Position numbers and translations under genes: made by a program. 64,000 nucleotides of DNA from PALSA-693 sp963729695 (GTDB taxonomy: Bacteria; Actinomycetota; Acidimicrobiia; Acidimicrobiales; Palsa-688): assembly GCA_963729695.1 (NCBI GenBank), contig CAVSOT010000007.1, forward strand, positions 1,240,001-1,304,000, given 5' to 3'. A model generated the notes under the pieces. That model ran no database searches and was not told the DNA's origin. It was given only the letters and a program-made list of their open reading frames with translations. Positions 44,255 through 52,622 of this stretch are shown here, piece after piece. The first letter of the stretch is position 1. Each line of letters opens with the position of its first letter.

Positions 44255-44623
44255 ATGGCGGCAGATGACAAGGTGGTGATCGGCCAAACCCACGGATCCG
44301 ACGACGCGGAAGCGGTGCTGATCGGCTATCTCCTCGGCGTCGAGGCCCTCCGCGCCGGGAAAGAAGTCGTCATGTGGCTCACCAAGGACGGTACGTATGT
44401 GGCCACAGAGGGGTACGCCGAACAGCTCTCGGTAGCCGGAGCACCGTCGATCAAAGAGCTTCACGCCGAGTACATAGGGCGGGGAGGCCGCTTCTTCGCC
44501 TGTCCGGTGTGCGTGAAGACCCGCAACCTGGAATCGGCCAAGTGGGTCCAAGGTGCCGAGGTAAAAGGAGCGCCCTCACTCTTCGAGTTCACCGAGGGCG
44601 GCGCCCTGACGTTCAACTACTGA
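44255..44623 (+). CDS. DsrE-family protein
   Basis: 122 residues from ATG 44255, with GAGAGAAAGGG upstream. DsrE/YchN-like fold: DDKVVIGQTHGSDD strand, AEAVLIGYLLGVEALRAGKEVVMWLTKDGTYV, then a FACPVC motif (CxxC) near residues 86-91. DsrE-like proteins carry sulfur as persulfide or act as peroxiredoxin-like helpers. The CPVC site suggests redox or sulfur chemistry. The enolase-superfamily gene begins 42 bp downstream in the same direction, so they may form one operon. Confidence 0.85.
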   Translation: MAADDKVVIGQTHGSDDAEAVLIGYLLGVEALRAGKEVVMWLTKDGTYVATEGYAEQLSVAGAPSIKELHAEYIGRGGRFFACPVCVKTRNLESAKWVQGAEVKGAPSLFEFTEGGALTFNY

Positions 44624-44665
44624 CATCCGAGGACTCGTGCTGAACCTAGCCCCTGGAGAGAGTGG

Positions 44666-45856
44666 ATGAGAATCGTCGACCTCGAAGTCGTGCCCTTCTC
44701 GGTGTACGTCGACAGGCACTGGTTCGGTCATTTCGAACCCGATCACCGGGTAGTGCAAACAGTGACGACGGTCCATACGGATGAAGGCGTCGCCGGGTAC
44801 TGCTTCGGCGGCCACTTCCATGGCGATCAGGACGGCTTGTCGTCTGATCATCGCGCTGCGCTCGTTGAGGTCATCGCCCCCATGCTCAAGGGTCTCGACC
44901 CGTTGGATCGTGAATACATCTGGGGCCAGATGTGGGCCGCGAAGGTGCCGGAGAACATACTCAGTGTGGTCGACATGGCCTTGTGGGACCTGGCCGGGCG
45001 GTACACCGGACTACCGATCCACAAGCTGCTGGGCGGCTCGCGGCGGCGGGTCAAGGCTTACGCCAGCACCTTCGGCAACATGGGATCGCCGGACGTGTAT
45101 GCCGCCCATGCGCTCGAGTGCCGGCGCCAGGGCTTCCGGGGGTACAAGATTCACGGGTACCATCGATGGAATCCGGCAACCGGGGAGGCGGCCCCGCCCC
45201 GGACGTCTTTTGTCGACGCGGATATCGCCATATGTCGAGCCGTACGCGACGCCGTCGGCGACGACATGGTGCTGATGCTCGATCCCTGGGGTACGTACCA
45301 GACCTACACCGACGCCCTCCGCGTGGGCCGCGAGCTCGAACGTCTGGGTTTTTACTGGTATGAGCATCCGCTGCCGGAGCATTGGCTCGACCTCTACGTC
45401 CGCCTCGCCAACGAGCTCACCATTCCGATCTGCGGCCCGGAACTCGTCGCCGGAAGCTTCTATACCCGAGCGGATTGGGTCCAGCGTCGGGCCTCGGATA
45501 TGAGTCGCATCGACGTTCTCCACGGTGGCATTACTGGCGCCATGAAGATGGCGGCGATCTGTGACGCCTTCGGTGTGCAGTGCGAGCTCCACATGAGTGG
45601 GTTCGGAAATCTGCAGGTACTCGGGGCCACTTCCGAGACCGTCTGTGAGTACTACGAGTGTGGCCTGCTCGGACCGGGAGCCCGGTATCACCGTACCCCG
45701 CACTACCTCACGAACCCGTGCGACATCGTCGATATCGACGGTTTCGTCACGGTGCCTGATGGACCGGGCCTGGGCTATGAGATCGACTGGGAGTACATCC
45801 GTGAGCACCGGGTGGGCGAGGCCGGGGAGGCGGTGGTGTCCATGTTGCCGCGCTGA
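44666..45856 (+). CDS. Mandelate racemase / muconate-lactonising enzyme superfamily protein
   Basis: 396 residues, standard length. N-terminal capping domain, then a barrel with Lys161 in YKIHGYH, metal ligands Asp206 (LDPWG), Glu233 (YEHPLP) and Glu259 (GPELV), then Asp283 (RIDV) and His309 (ELHMSG). The set of residues resembles the MR subgroup (KxH...D/E/E...D-H), i.e. acid-sugar dehydratase or racemase. Start ATG 44666 with GGAGAGAG. Follows the DsrE gene closely. The exact substrate cannot be deduced. Confidence 0.92.
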   Translation: MRIVDLEVVPFSVYVDRHWFGHFEPDHRVVQTVTTVHTDEGVAGYCFGGHFHGDQDGLSSDHRAALVEVIAPMLKGLDPLDREYIWGQMWAAKVPENILSVVDMALWDLAGRYTGLPIHKLLGGSRRRVKAYASTFGNMGSPDVYAAHALECRRQGFRGYKIHGYHRWNPATGEAAPPRTSFVDADIAICRAVRDAVGDDMVLMLDPWGTYQTYTDALRVGRELERLGFYWYEHPLPEHWLDLYVRLANELTIPICGPELVAGSFYTRADWVQRRASDMSRIDVLHGGITGAMKMAAICDAFGVQCELHMSGFGNLQVLGATSETVCEYYECGLLGPGARYHRTPHYLTNPCDIVDIDGFVTVPDGPGLGYEIDWEYIREHRVGEAGEAVVSMLPR

Positions 45857-45918
45857 AGGGCGGCCCCATTCGTGGGCTCGTCTGCGCCGCCACATTCCGG
45901 ACCGGGACGGGCGGCGAG

Positions 45919-47169
45919 CTACGCCTTCTTGGTGAACGTCACGGGCAGCGCATTGAGACCGCGGCTGAACCCCGAGTGGAAGTGCAACTCGTGTCGAGGC
46001 AGCAGCCGGATGTCGTCCAGGCGGTCGAGTACTTCTCCCAGGGCGACCAGGATCTGTCCACGAGCGAGGTTCGACCCGAGGCAGCGGTGAGGGCCGGCGC
46101 CGAAGACCAAGTGGCGGTTGACGTCGCGGTCGATGTCGATCGTCTCCGCGTGGTCGAACTCACGAGGATCCCGGTTGGCGCCGGCGAAGTACATGAGGAC
46201 CTTCTCGCCCGCAGCCACCGGGGTGTCGTTGATCTCGGCATCGCGAGTTGCGGTGCGAGCCATCACGATGGTGATGGTGTCGAAACGGAGGAGCTCCTCG
46301 ATGGCTCGGGGGAGGAGGGCTCGGTCGGTGCGGAGGCGCTGTTGAAGATCAGGCTGCTCGGCCAGTCTGCGAATGATGTTGGCCAGCGCCGCTGAGGTGG
46401 TACCGAGACCGCCGAACGTCAGCTGCATGAGTGACCGGACCGCTTCGTCCTTGGTGATAGGCCGACCTTCGATCCGGGCGGTCAGGACACCGTCGAGGAG
46501 ATCCCCGCGGGGTTTCTCCGTCTCCCTGCGGTCACACATCATCGTCATATAGGCGGTGAAGTCGGCCCACGCTTGGGCGGCCGCCTCGGAGCTCTTGGGT
46601 TCCTTGATGGCGAAGACATAGCCGAGGACCTCGGGCATCTCCTCGGCCGGGACGCCGAGCACGTGGCGGAAAAAGGTGAGCCGGGGGTATGGGTCGGTGA
46701 ACGCTGGGACGATGTCGACCTCCCCCAATCCCTCGAAGCCGTCTAGCAGGTAGCGGGCCTCCGCACGCATACCCGGTACGTATCGTTCGACTACCTCACG
46801 CGTTAGCAGAGGATTCAGGGCGCGCCGATAGTGTCGTTGGAGGGGCAGGTCATACTCACCGGGGATCATGGGAACCGCGTTCTCGACGCGCGGCACCATG
46901 ATCCCGTCGGTCGACGTGAACGTCTGCCAGTCCTGGGCCACGCGTAACACGTCTTCATAGCGAGTGACCACGTAGGCGCCGCCATGGGCGGTGGTGTGGG
47001 CGACCGGGCAGCGCTCACGGAGCTCGGCCATCGTGGCCTCGAGCGACCCGTCCTCGCCGAACCCAGGATCGTGTGGGTCGAGGTCCTCGATCAGGTGTTG
47101 GGTTTCCATGGCGTGGTTCCGACCAGACTCTTCGGCCGCCATCGACATTAGCATCGAGTAGCCGGACAC
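45919..47169 (-). CDS. Cytochrome P450
   Basis: 416 residues. I-helix GGLGTT at 253-258, ExxR in EELLR (about 292-295), haem loop FGAGPHRCLG with Cys363. N-terminus choice is uncertain: Met1 at 47169, Met8/Met10 or Met21 (METQHL); the region carries GGAGG near 47174. It is closely similar to the P450 at 1.3-2.5 kb (PVAH-x6-GG, RYEDVLxVxQDWxTFTS, IxxxE..LPLQRxYRRxxNP), so a within-genome duplication is likely. Ferredoxin partners absent. It lies next to the enolase-superfamily gene in convergent orientation. Confidence 0.93.
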   Translation of the reverse strand: MSGYSMLMSMAAEESGRNHAMETQHLIEDLDPHDPGFGEDGSLEATMAELRERCPVAHTTAHGGAYVVTRYEDVLRVAQDWQTFTSTDGIMVPRVENAVPMIPGEYDLPLQRHYRRALNPLLTREVVERYVPGMRAEARYLLDGFEGLGEVDIVPAFTDPYPRLTFFRHVLGVPAEEMPEVLGYVFAIKEPKSSEAAAQAWADFTAYMTMMCDRRETEKPRGDLLDGVLTARIEGRPITKDEAVRSLMQLTFGGLGTTSAALANIIRRLAEQPDLQQRLRTDRALLPRAIEELLRFDTITIVMARTATRDAEINDTPVAAGEKVLMYFAGANRDPREFDHAETIDIDRDVNRHLVFGAGPHRCLGSNLARGQILVALGEVLDRLDDIRLLPRHELHFHSGFSRGLNALPVTFTKKA

Positions 47170-47225
47170 CCTCCGCCGGCTTCGGCCGGTATGGTCCGGG
47201 CTCCTCCTAGTGCCCAGGAGTGCGG

Positions 47226-47546
47226 TCAGGACGCCGTACGCCTCAGAGCCGACCGAGCCTTGACGTGTAGGACCACGACGGTCAGGGCTGAGGCCAAGAC
47301 CACAACTCCGACCGCAATGAGCCCCACCTCCCAGATGGCCACACCTCCCTGGTGTGCGGTCGCGCTAGGGACGTTCAGGGGCGCCGCTTGCGACGAGCCG
47401 CTCTCGTCGACGGGGAGGAGCCGCACGGCGTAGGCGGCAGGGGAGATGGCGAAAACGGCGACCATTGAAGCGAACAGGCTGGCCATGATGATGGTAATGG
47501 TGCGAATGCGGTTGACGACTGGACCTAGGGTGCGAGGTCGAGGCAC
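47226..47546 (-). CDS. Small secreted or membrane protein (106 aa)
   Basis: Start GTG 47546 (VPRPRTLGPVVNRIRT) is preferred because AAAGGAC lies seven bases upstream; the longer frame begins in unlikely sequence. It has an N-terminal hydrophobic segment IIMASLFASMVAVFAISPAAYA that could be a signal peptide cut at AYA, then a short polar part, then a C-terminal membrane helix VGLIAVGVVVLASALTVVVLHV and a basic tail. So a single-pass anchored protein with a 35-residue external part. Function unknown. Downstream of the LAL regulator in the same direction. Confidence 0.6.
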   Translation of the reverse strand: MPRPRTLGPVVNRIRTITIIMASLFASMVAVFAISPAAYAVRLLPVDESGSSQAAPLNVPSATAHQGGVAIWEVGLIAVGVVVLASALTVVVLHVKARSALRRTAS

Positions 47547-47645
47547 GGCGGTTGTCCTTTCGGCTCGGGTGTTCGAGAACAACCGTAAATTCCAGGCCGC
47601 CATGCGACATCGGTGGCCACCACCCAGATTGGCTCCGTCAGGTAC

Positions 47646-50237
47646 CTATTTTTCCTCGATGAGCGCCAGTCGGACTGCTTCCCGCCGGGCTTCTGCCCGC
47701 CCAGCGACTCCGAGCTTCCGGAGTATGGAGGCCACATGGTGCTCGACTGTGCGCTCGGACAAGAAGAGCCGCTGGGCGATCTCCTGGTTGCGCAGACTGC
47801 CCGACAGCAGGGCCAGGACCTCGAGCTCGCGCCGGGTGAGTTGGGCGGAATTGACGAGCGTGCTGCTACGCGGCCCCCGAGCCAGTCCCCGAGCGCCGCG
47901 CTGCCGAAGACGTCGGGTCACGCGAGCTGCGCCCGGCTTGGCGCCCAGATGCTGCAGGGAGGCGAGTCCCTCGCGGAGAGCGCCCTCGTCGTCGGCGTGC
48001 GACAGGGCGATCGCCGCCTCGTAGGGAGCATCGAGCGCCTGCCACTGGGCGGCGGCGGCGTTCCAATCGCCCCTCAGCTCGCTGCCAAAGGGTTCGCAGA
48101 CGTCGGTCAGGGTGTCGCCGAGGGCGCCGGCCCGGTTGCGCCAGAGGAGCATCTCACCCACTACCCAATCGGCTTGGCGGCTCCGGGCCACTTCAAGGGT
48201 GGCCGAGGTGGCGTCGAGGACCTCTTGATTGCGGTTCTCCAGCCAATAGGCCTCGGCTCGGGCGAGCGCCGCGGGCTCCATCCGCTGCAGTTCCCCCGTC
48301 GGGCTGGCCAACGCCCAGGCCTCATCGAGGGGTTCCCAGACACCTGATTCGCCTCGACGAGCTCGCAGCAACCCCAGCATGCTCAGGGCGACGATCTTGG
48401 GGACCGGTGATGTTCTCGCGTGGCGCAGGATGGTGGTTGTCAGACCGAGGGCCTCGTCCCAGCGGCCCCGGTCGAGCTGGGCACGAGCCCGATAGGCGAG
48501 GAGATAGCTGTGCCAGAGGTCCAGCCCCCGCTCTCGGGTGTAGCGCAGTCCGGGATCGTAGAACTCGTCGACCCGGGCGTAGGTTCGCCTTCGGGGAGAC
48601 CACCATGTGAGGTTCACGTACGCTCGGCCGGCGTGCTCCTCGAAGCCGTGGTCGAGGGCGAGCCGCAGAGTGTCCTGGAGATGCTCGACCGCGTCGAGCC
48701 GGCCTTCGATAAATTCGACCGAGCCCACGTTGATGGCGGCGTAAATAGTGGCCTCCGTGTCCTGTAGGTCGTGCGCCAGGCGAACGGCCTCGGTCGCCAG
48801 GGCCCGCGCCTGATCTCCATCCTCTGCAGCCGTGGCCAGATGGGAGAGGTTGCAGTAGGCGAGGGCCAACTCGTGACTGTCCGGGACGGTCCGCAGCAGA
48901 CTCAGCGCCTCGTGCCCGACGGCCCAGGCCTGGGTCAGATCGCCTTCGTAGCGGAGGAGCAACGACAGTAGGCGGGCGGCCTGACCGAGGCGCAGTTTGT
49001 CACCGGCCCGGCGATGGTGGTCGACCGCCTGACGTTGGGCATCGAGGGCTGCGGGAAAGTCGCCCGAGAGGTAGCAGGCGTACGCTCGCCGGTCGTACAG
49101 GTCGCCCACGACCTCGGTGAGGCCGCGGTCTGTGAAGTGGATGGCGTGCTGGTAGTGCGCGGCCGCTTCTCGATGGGCGCCCAGGGCCGCCGCCCGGGCC
49201 CCGGCCTCGGGCGCGTAACGCGCCACTGCGGCTGCGTCGGAGGCGGCGACCGCGTGGTGGACCAGCCGGGCCGGGTCGGGAGCTGGAGCGGCGCGAAGCG
49301 CCTCGAGGGTGCGTTGGTGGAGGCGAAGCGACCTGGATGGGAGCAACTCCTGCTCTATGGTCAACCTGGCCAGCTCGTGACGAAAACGGACACGGGACGT
49401 GTCGGCCACGAGCACGCCCGAGGCCAGGCAGGTGTCGAGATGGTCGATCTCGGCTTCGGTGACTCGCTCCAGTAGCCAGTACTCACAACCCAACGGCACG
49501 ACGGCTACGGAGTCCAGCAGGGCGCGCGCTCCCGCATCGAGACGGCTAACTCTGGCGATCACGGCGTCCCTGACGTTCAGGGGAATCGCCTCCGAGGGAG
49601 CGGCGAGTACTTCGGTGACGAAGAAGGGGTTGCCATTTGTTCGCCGGTACAGGCTCTCCACGTCGAAGGACCCGGTTCCGGCCATGGCCGACACGCCGGC
49701 GAGCGACAGGGACTGCAAGCGGATACGGCCGACCGCAGGATTGGTGGCGAGCTCGCCAACGACCATCCGCAATGGATGGCCCGGGCCGAGCTCGTCGTCG
49801 CGATAGGTGGCGACCACGAGCGCCGGGACTCCGTCCATGCGGCGGGACAGGATGCTCACCACGTCCAGGGTCGCCTCGTCTGCCCAGTGCAGGTCTTCGA
49901 GGACCAGGATCGTCGGGACCGGGCTGAGCTCCTTCCGCAGCGCCTCCGCCACCTGGTATGGACGAACTCCCTGCCCAGCCAGATCCGCCAAAGTCCCTCC
50001 CGCCGCACTGGCGACATCTAGCAGGGGGCCGAGCGGTCGAGGGGTGAAGAGGGCGTCGCACGCGCCGCGCCAGATGCGCACCGCCCCCGCGTGATGATCG
50101 CAGAAGTCGCCGACCAGGACGCTCTTGCCGATGCCTGCTTCCCCGGAAACGAAGACCAGCTGTCCCGAATGGCGAAGGGCTGCCTCTAGAGCGCGCTTCA
50201 GCTCGGTGGTCTCTTGCGCTCGCTCCAACAGCTCCAT
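47646..50237 (-). CDS. LuxR-family LAL-type regulator with N-terminal ATPase
   Basis: 863 residues. P-loop SGEAGIGKS (31-39) and Walker-B-like VLEDLHWADEA mark the AAA/STAND ATPase. TPR-like helical middle (many Ala/Leu/Arg pairs, e.g. LGQAARLLSLLLRYEGDLTQ). C-terminal LuxR HTH: LTRRELEVLALLSGSLRNQEIAQRLFLSERTVEHHVASILRKLGV (about 790-840). Such LAL regulators activate catabolic or secondary-metabolite genes upon a signal. Neighbouring P450, amidohydrolase and LLM genes are candidate targets. Confidence 0.93.
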   Translation of the reverse strand: MELLERAQETTELKRALEAALRHSGQLVFVSGEAGIGKSVLVGDFCDHHAGAVRIWRGACDALFTPRPLGPLLDVASAAGGTLADLAGQGVRPYQVAEALRKELSPVPTILVLEDLHWADEATLDVVSILSRRMDGVPALVVATYRDDELGPGHPLRMVVGELATNPAVGRIRLQSLSLAGVSAMAGTGSFDVESLYRRTNGNPFFVTEVLAAPSEAIPLNVRDAVIARVSRLDAGARALLDSVAVVPLGCEYWLLERVTEAEIDHLDTCLASGVLVADTSRVRFRHELARLTIEQELLPSRSLRLHQRTLEALRAAPAPDPARLVHHAVAASDAAAVARYAPEAGARAAALGAHREAAAHYQHAIHFTDRGLTEVVGDLYDRRAYACYLSGDFPAALDAQRQAVDHHRRAGDKLRLGQAARLLSLLLRYEGDLTQAWAVGHEALSLLRTVPDSHELALAYCNLSHLATAAEDGDQARALATEAVRLAHDLQDTEATIYAAINVGSVEFIEGRLDAVEHLQDTLRLALDHGFEEHAGRAYVNLTWWSPRRRTYARVDEFYDPGLRYTRERGLDLWHSYLLAYRARAQLDRGRWDEALGLTTTILRHARTSPVPKIVALSMLGLLRARRGESGVWEPLDEAWALASPTGELQRMEPAALARAEAYWLENRNQEVLDATSATLEVARSRQADWVVGEMLLWRNRAGALGDTLTDVCEPFGSELRGDWNAAAAQWQALDAPYEAAIALSHADDEGALREGLASLQHLGAKPGAARVTRRLRQRGARGLARGPRSSTLVNSAQLTRRELEVLALLSGSLRNQEIAQRLFLSERTVEHHVASILRKLGVAGRAEARREAVRLALIEEK

Positions 50238-50908
50238 CAGTACCCCTGGTCCTCACCAGACAACGGCGGACACGAAGAGACGAAACTATAGGACGGACGC
50301 CCGCTGGCGTTCCGATCGTGCGTGGTGCTTGCTACCCGCCGAACTCCGCTCCGTCCAGGGAGGTGAAGCATTGGGCGTTGGTGAACGGGTCGCCGTTCTG
50401 TTGTTGCCCGGAGACGACCCCGCTCGGATGGATGATCAGGCGGCCGTTGGTGGCGTTGCCCACGTCAACCGGGACGTAGACGGTCATGGCCGATCGGAGT
50501 CCAGCCGGAAGATGGAACGGAACGGTGTTGGTGCCCTACCAAGACGCCCACAATCCCCAGGGAACATAATCCGATACGACGGAGTCCTTTCACGCCTATT
50601 CCTCCTCAGTGACGGAGATGGTCGGGGCTCATTCGGCGTCGGTAAAGGCTCGCATGCCCGGTTGAACACGACGAAGTCAGGACTCCGCCCCACGAGCCGC
50701 ACTCGTGAAACTCTGCTGTTGTCTTTCGCCTCCTGAACCCCGCATTGAGGCGGATCGATCTTGCCCCGATCGGCGAGCCGACGTGGGGAATCCGCGGCGC
50801 GTACTGAAATGACGATCGGTGACGCCGATGTGGAGACGATGTGGCGCGTATGGAGAACTCGCCAAGCGAGGAGCGGATGTAGGGGCACGGGTCCGCTAGG
50901 GTCCGGGC
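50238..50908. other. Intergenic region with a gene remnant
   Basis: 671 bp, mostly not coding. It holds a C-terminal gene fragment (50332-50535, next entry). The rest, including 50540-50908, has several frames without protein-like composition. Upstream promoter regions for the LAL regulator and the LLM oxidoreductase lie here, but no clear promoter was seen. Confidence 0.5.
50332..50535 (-). pseudogene. Fragment of a collagen-like / tail-fibre-type protein C-terminus
   Basis: The frame from an in-frame TAG at 50536-50538 down to TAG at 50332 encodes 67 residues, with an ATG at 50487. The peptide opens GTNTVPFHLPAGLRSAMTVY, and later segments read NATNGRLIIHPSGVV and NAQCFTSLDGAEF. This looks like the beta-rich tip that ends many bacterial collagen-like and phage-fibre proteins. 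The similarity starts upstream of any start codon and stops at the TAG, so it is a remnant, not a whole gene. The assignment is by eye. Confidence 0.35.
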
Positions 50909-51775
50909 GTGCGATTTGCCTTCAAAACCTTTCAGCATTCGACCACCTGGACGGACCTCATCGAAACGTGGAGGGCAGGTGATGAGCTGGAGATATTCGA
51001 ATCGGGCTGGATATTCGACCACTACTACCGAGTGGCCTCAGGGCCCGATGGGCAGCCGAGGACCGATCCGACGAGCCCTTGCTTCGAGACGTGGACCACG
51101 TTGGCCGCGTTGGCGGCCTGTACTCGCCGGCTCAGGCTCGGCGTGATCGTGACGGGAGTCGTCAACCACAACATCGGCGTCCTGGCCAAGATGGCGGCCA
51201 CCGTCGACCACATATCTGCGGGCCGCCTGGAGCTGAGTTTGGGCGCGGGCTCTATGGAGGACGAGAAGGCCAGCTACGGCATGGAGCTCGGCTCACCGAA
51301 GGAGCGCCTCGACCGCCTCGAGGAGGCGATCCCTGTGGTGTTGAGCCTGTTCACTCAGGAACTGACGAACTTCGATGGAACGTATGTGCACATGCACGAC
51401 GCCCGCCTCGTTCCGAAGCCGGTACAGCAGCCCTACCCCCCGATCACGATTGGCGGAACTGGAGCCAACCGCACCTTGCGGCTGGCGGCCCGCTGGGCCA
51501 GCCACTGGAACACGGTCGGTTACGACGCCGATGATTACGCCCGCAAGTGTCAAGCCCTCGATCAGCGTTGCCTGGAGATCGGGCGGGATCCCAAGGCGAT
51601 CACCCGCTCGGCTCAGCTCATCATCCCGGCCGGCCCGGACGGGCTCGCGGTGGTGGAACGAGCTCCTGCCCTGTTCTCAGCCGGGGCGGATGTGGTGATC
51701 CTCGCCCTCGACCCTCCTTACTCCCCGGGCCGACTGGAGCGGGTCGCCCAACTGGCCAGTGCCCTCGCGGCGTAG
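50909..51775 (+). CDS. LLM-class F420-dependent oxidoreductase
   Basis: 288 residues from GTG 50909. Luciferase-like barrel: TLAALAACTRRLRLGVIVTGVVNHNIGVLAKMAATVDHISAGRLELSLGAG is the classical strand/helix pair, and the C-terminal GGTGANRTLRLAARWASHWN matches F420-binding LLM enzymes. It would use F420H2 to reduce or oxidise a small molecule. No other F420 genes nearby. Divergent from the LAL regulator, convergent with the GntR regulator. Confidence 0.92.
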   Translation: MRFAFKTFQHSTTWTDLIETWRAGDELEIFESGWIFDHYYRVASGPDGQPRTDPTSPCFETWTTLAALAACTRRLRLGVIVTGVVNHNIGVLAKMAATVDHISAGRLELSLGAGSMEDEKASYGMELGSPKERLDRLEEAIPVVLSLFTQELTNFDGTYVHMHDARLVPKPVQQPYPPITIGGTGANRTLRLAARWASHWNTVGYDADDYARKCQALDQRCLEIGRDPKAITRSAQLIIPAGPDGLAVVERAPALFSAGADVVILALDPPYSPGRLERVAQLASALAA

Positions 51776-51805
51776 CCGTCGTCCCAATCCGTAGGGACGG
51801 TGCAG

Positions 51806-52525
51806 TCAGGCCGCGTCCCCGCTGTCTGGCAGCACGCGCCGGTCGACGAGCTCCCGGATCACTTCTTCACCCACAGCTCGGGCGTCGGCCAGGCGGCATT
51901 GTGAGGCCCGCCTCTGGTCGCCGGCGACGATGGCGTCGACCACGGCCGCCTGGGCCCGGACGACCTCCTCGTGGCTGCGGTGGTCGCTGAGACGGGCCGC
52001 CCATTCGAGAAAGCCACTGAAGCCGCGCAGCTCGGCCCGGAGGCGGGGCGTGGCCCCGGCTCGGTGCTGCACCCGGAGCAGCTCGGTGGCGAGCTCCTGG
52101 CGTCGGGCCAAGGCGTCGGCCGGGGCGGCCTCCAACTCCTGCAGGATGCCCCGGAGCTCGTCGGTCACCAGCGGGTCGCGGTCTTTGGCGACTCGAGCCG
52201 CGGCCACTCCACTCAACACACCGAGGACGTGAAAGTCGGCTCGAAGGGTGCGTGCGTCGAAGTGCTCGACGAAGGCAGCCCGGTGGACCCGGGTGGAAAT
52301 CACGCCGTCCCGTTCGAGGAGGACCAGGGCCTCCCGAACCGGGGTGGGGCTGATCCCGAGCGTGGCGCTGATGTGCTCGACGTCGATCCGGTCGCCGGGC
52401 CGGAGCCGACCCTCGAAAATTTCGCCGTGCACGTACTCCAGGACCGCCCGGCTCGTCTTGGCTCGTTTCAGGACGGGAGTAGCCACGGAGACATCGTCGC
52501 GGCTCCGCACTCTGATGTCCAGCAA
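51806..52525 (-). CDS. GntR/FadR-type transcriptional regulator
   Basis: 239 residues. N-terminal winged helix (RAVLEYVHGEIFEGRLRPGDRIDVEHISATLGISPTPVREALVLLERDGVISTRVHRAAFV is the signature; here given in part) and a C-terminal FCD-like helical ligand-binding domain. FadR-subfamily members bind metal-linked organic acids or acyl-CoA. It is divergent from the amidohydrolase at 52.6 kb and likely controls it. The true start may be the GTG at residue 15, since the first residues are not conserved. Confidence 0.9.
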   Translation of the reverse strand: MLDIRVRSRDDVSVATPVLKRAKTSRAVLEYVHGEIFEGRLRPGDRIDVEHISATLGISPTPVREALVLLERDGVISTRVHRAAFVEHFDARTLRADFHVLGVLSGVAAARVAKDRDPLVTDELRGILQELEAAPADALARRQELATELLRVQHRAGATPRLRAELRGFSGFLEWAARLSDHRSHEEVVRAQAAVVDAIVAGDQRRASQCRLADARAVGEEVIRELVDRRVLPDSGDAA

Positions 52526-52622
52526 TAAAAAATTGAAAATTGAAAATTCGATCCCGGGTGAGAGGACCAGCTACACTGCGTCAGGAGCGCGAGGACCGAC
52601 GTAACGCGCAGAAAGGACAACC

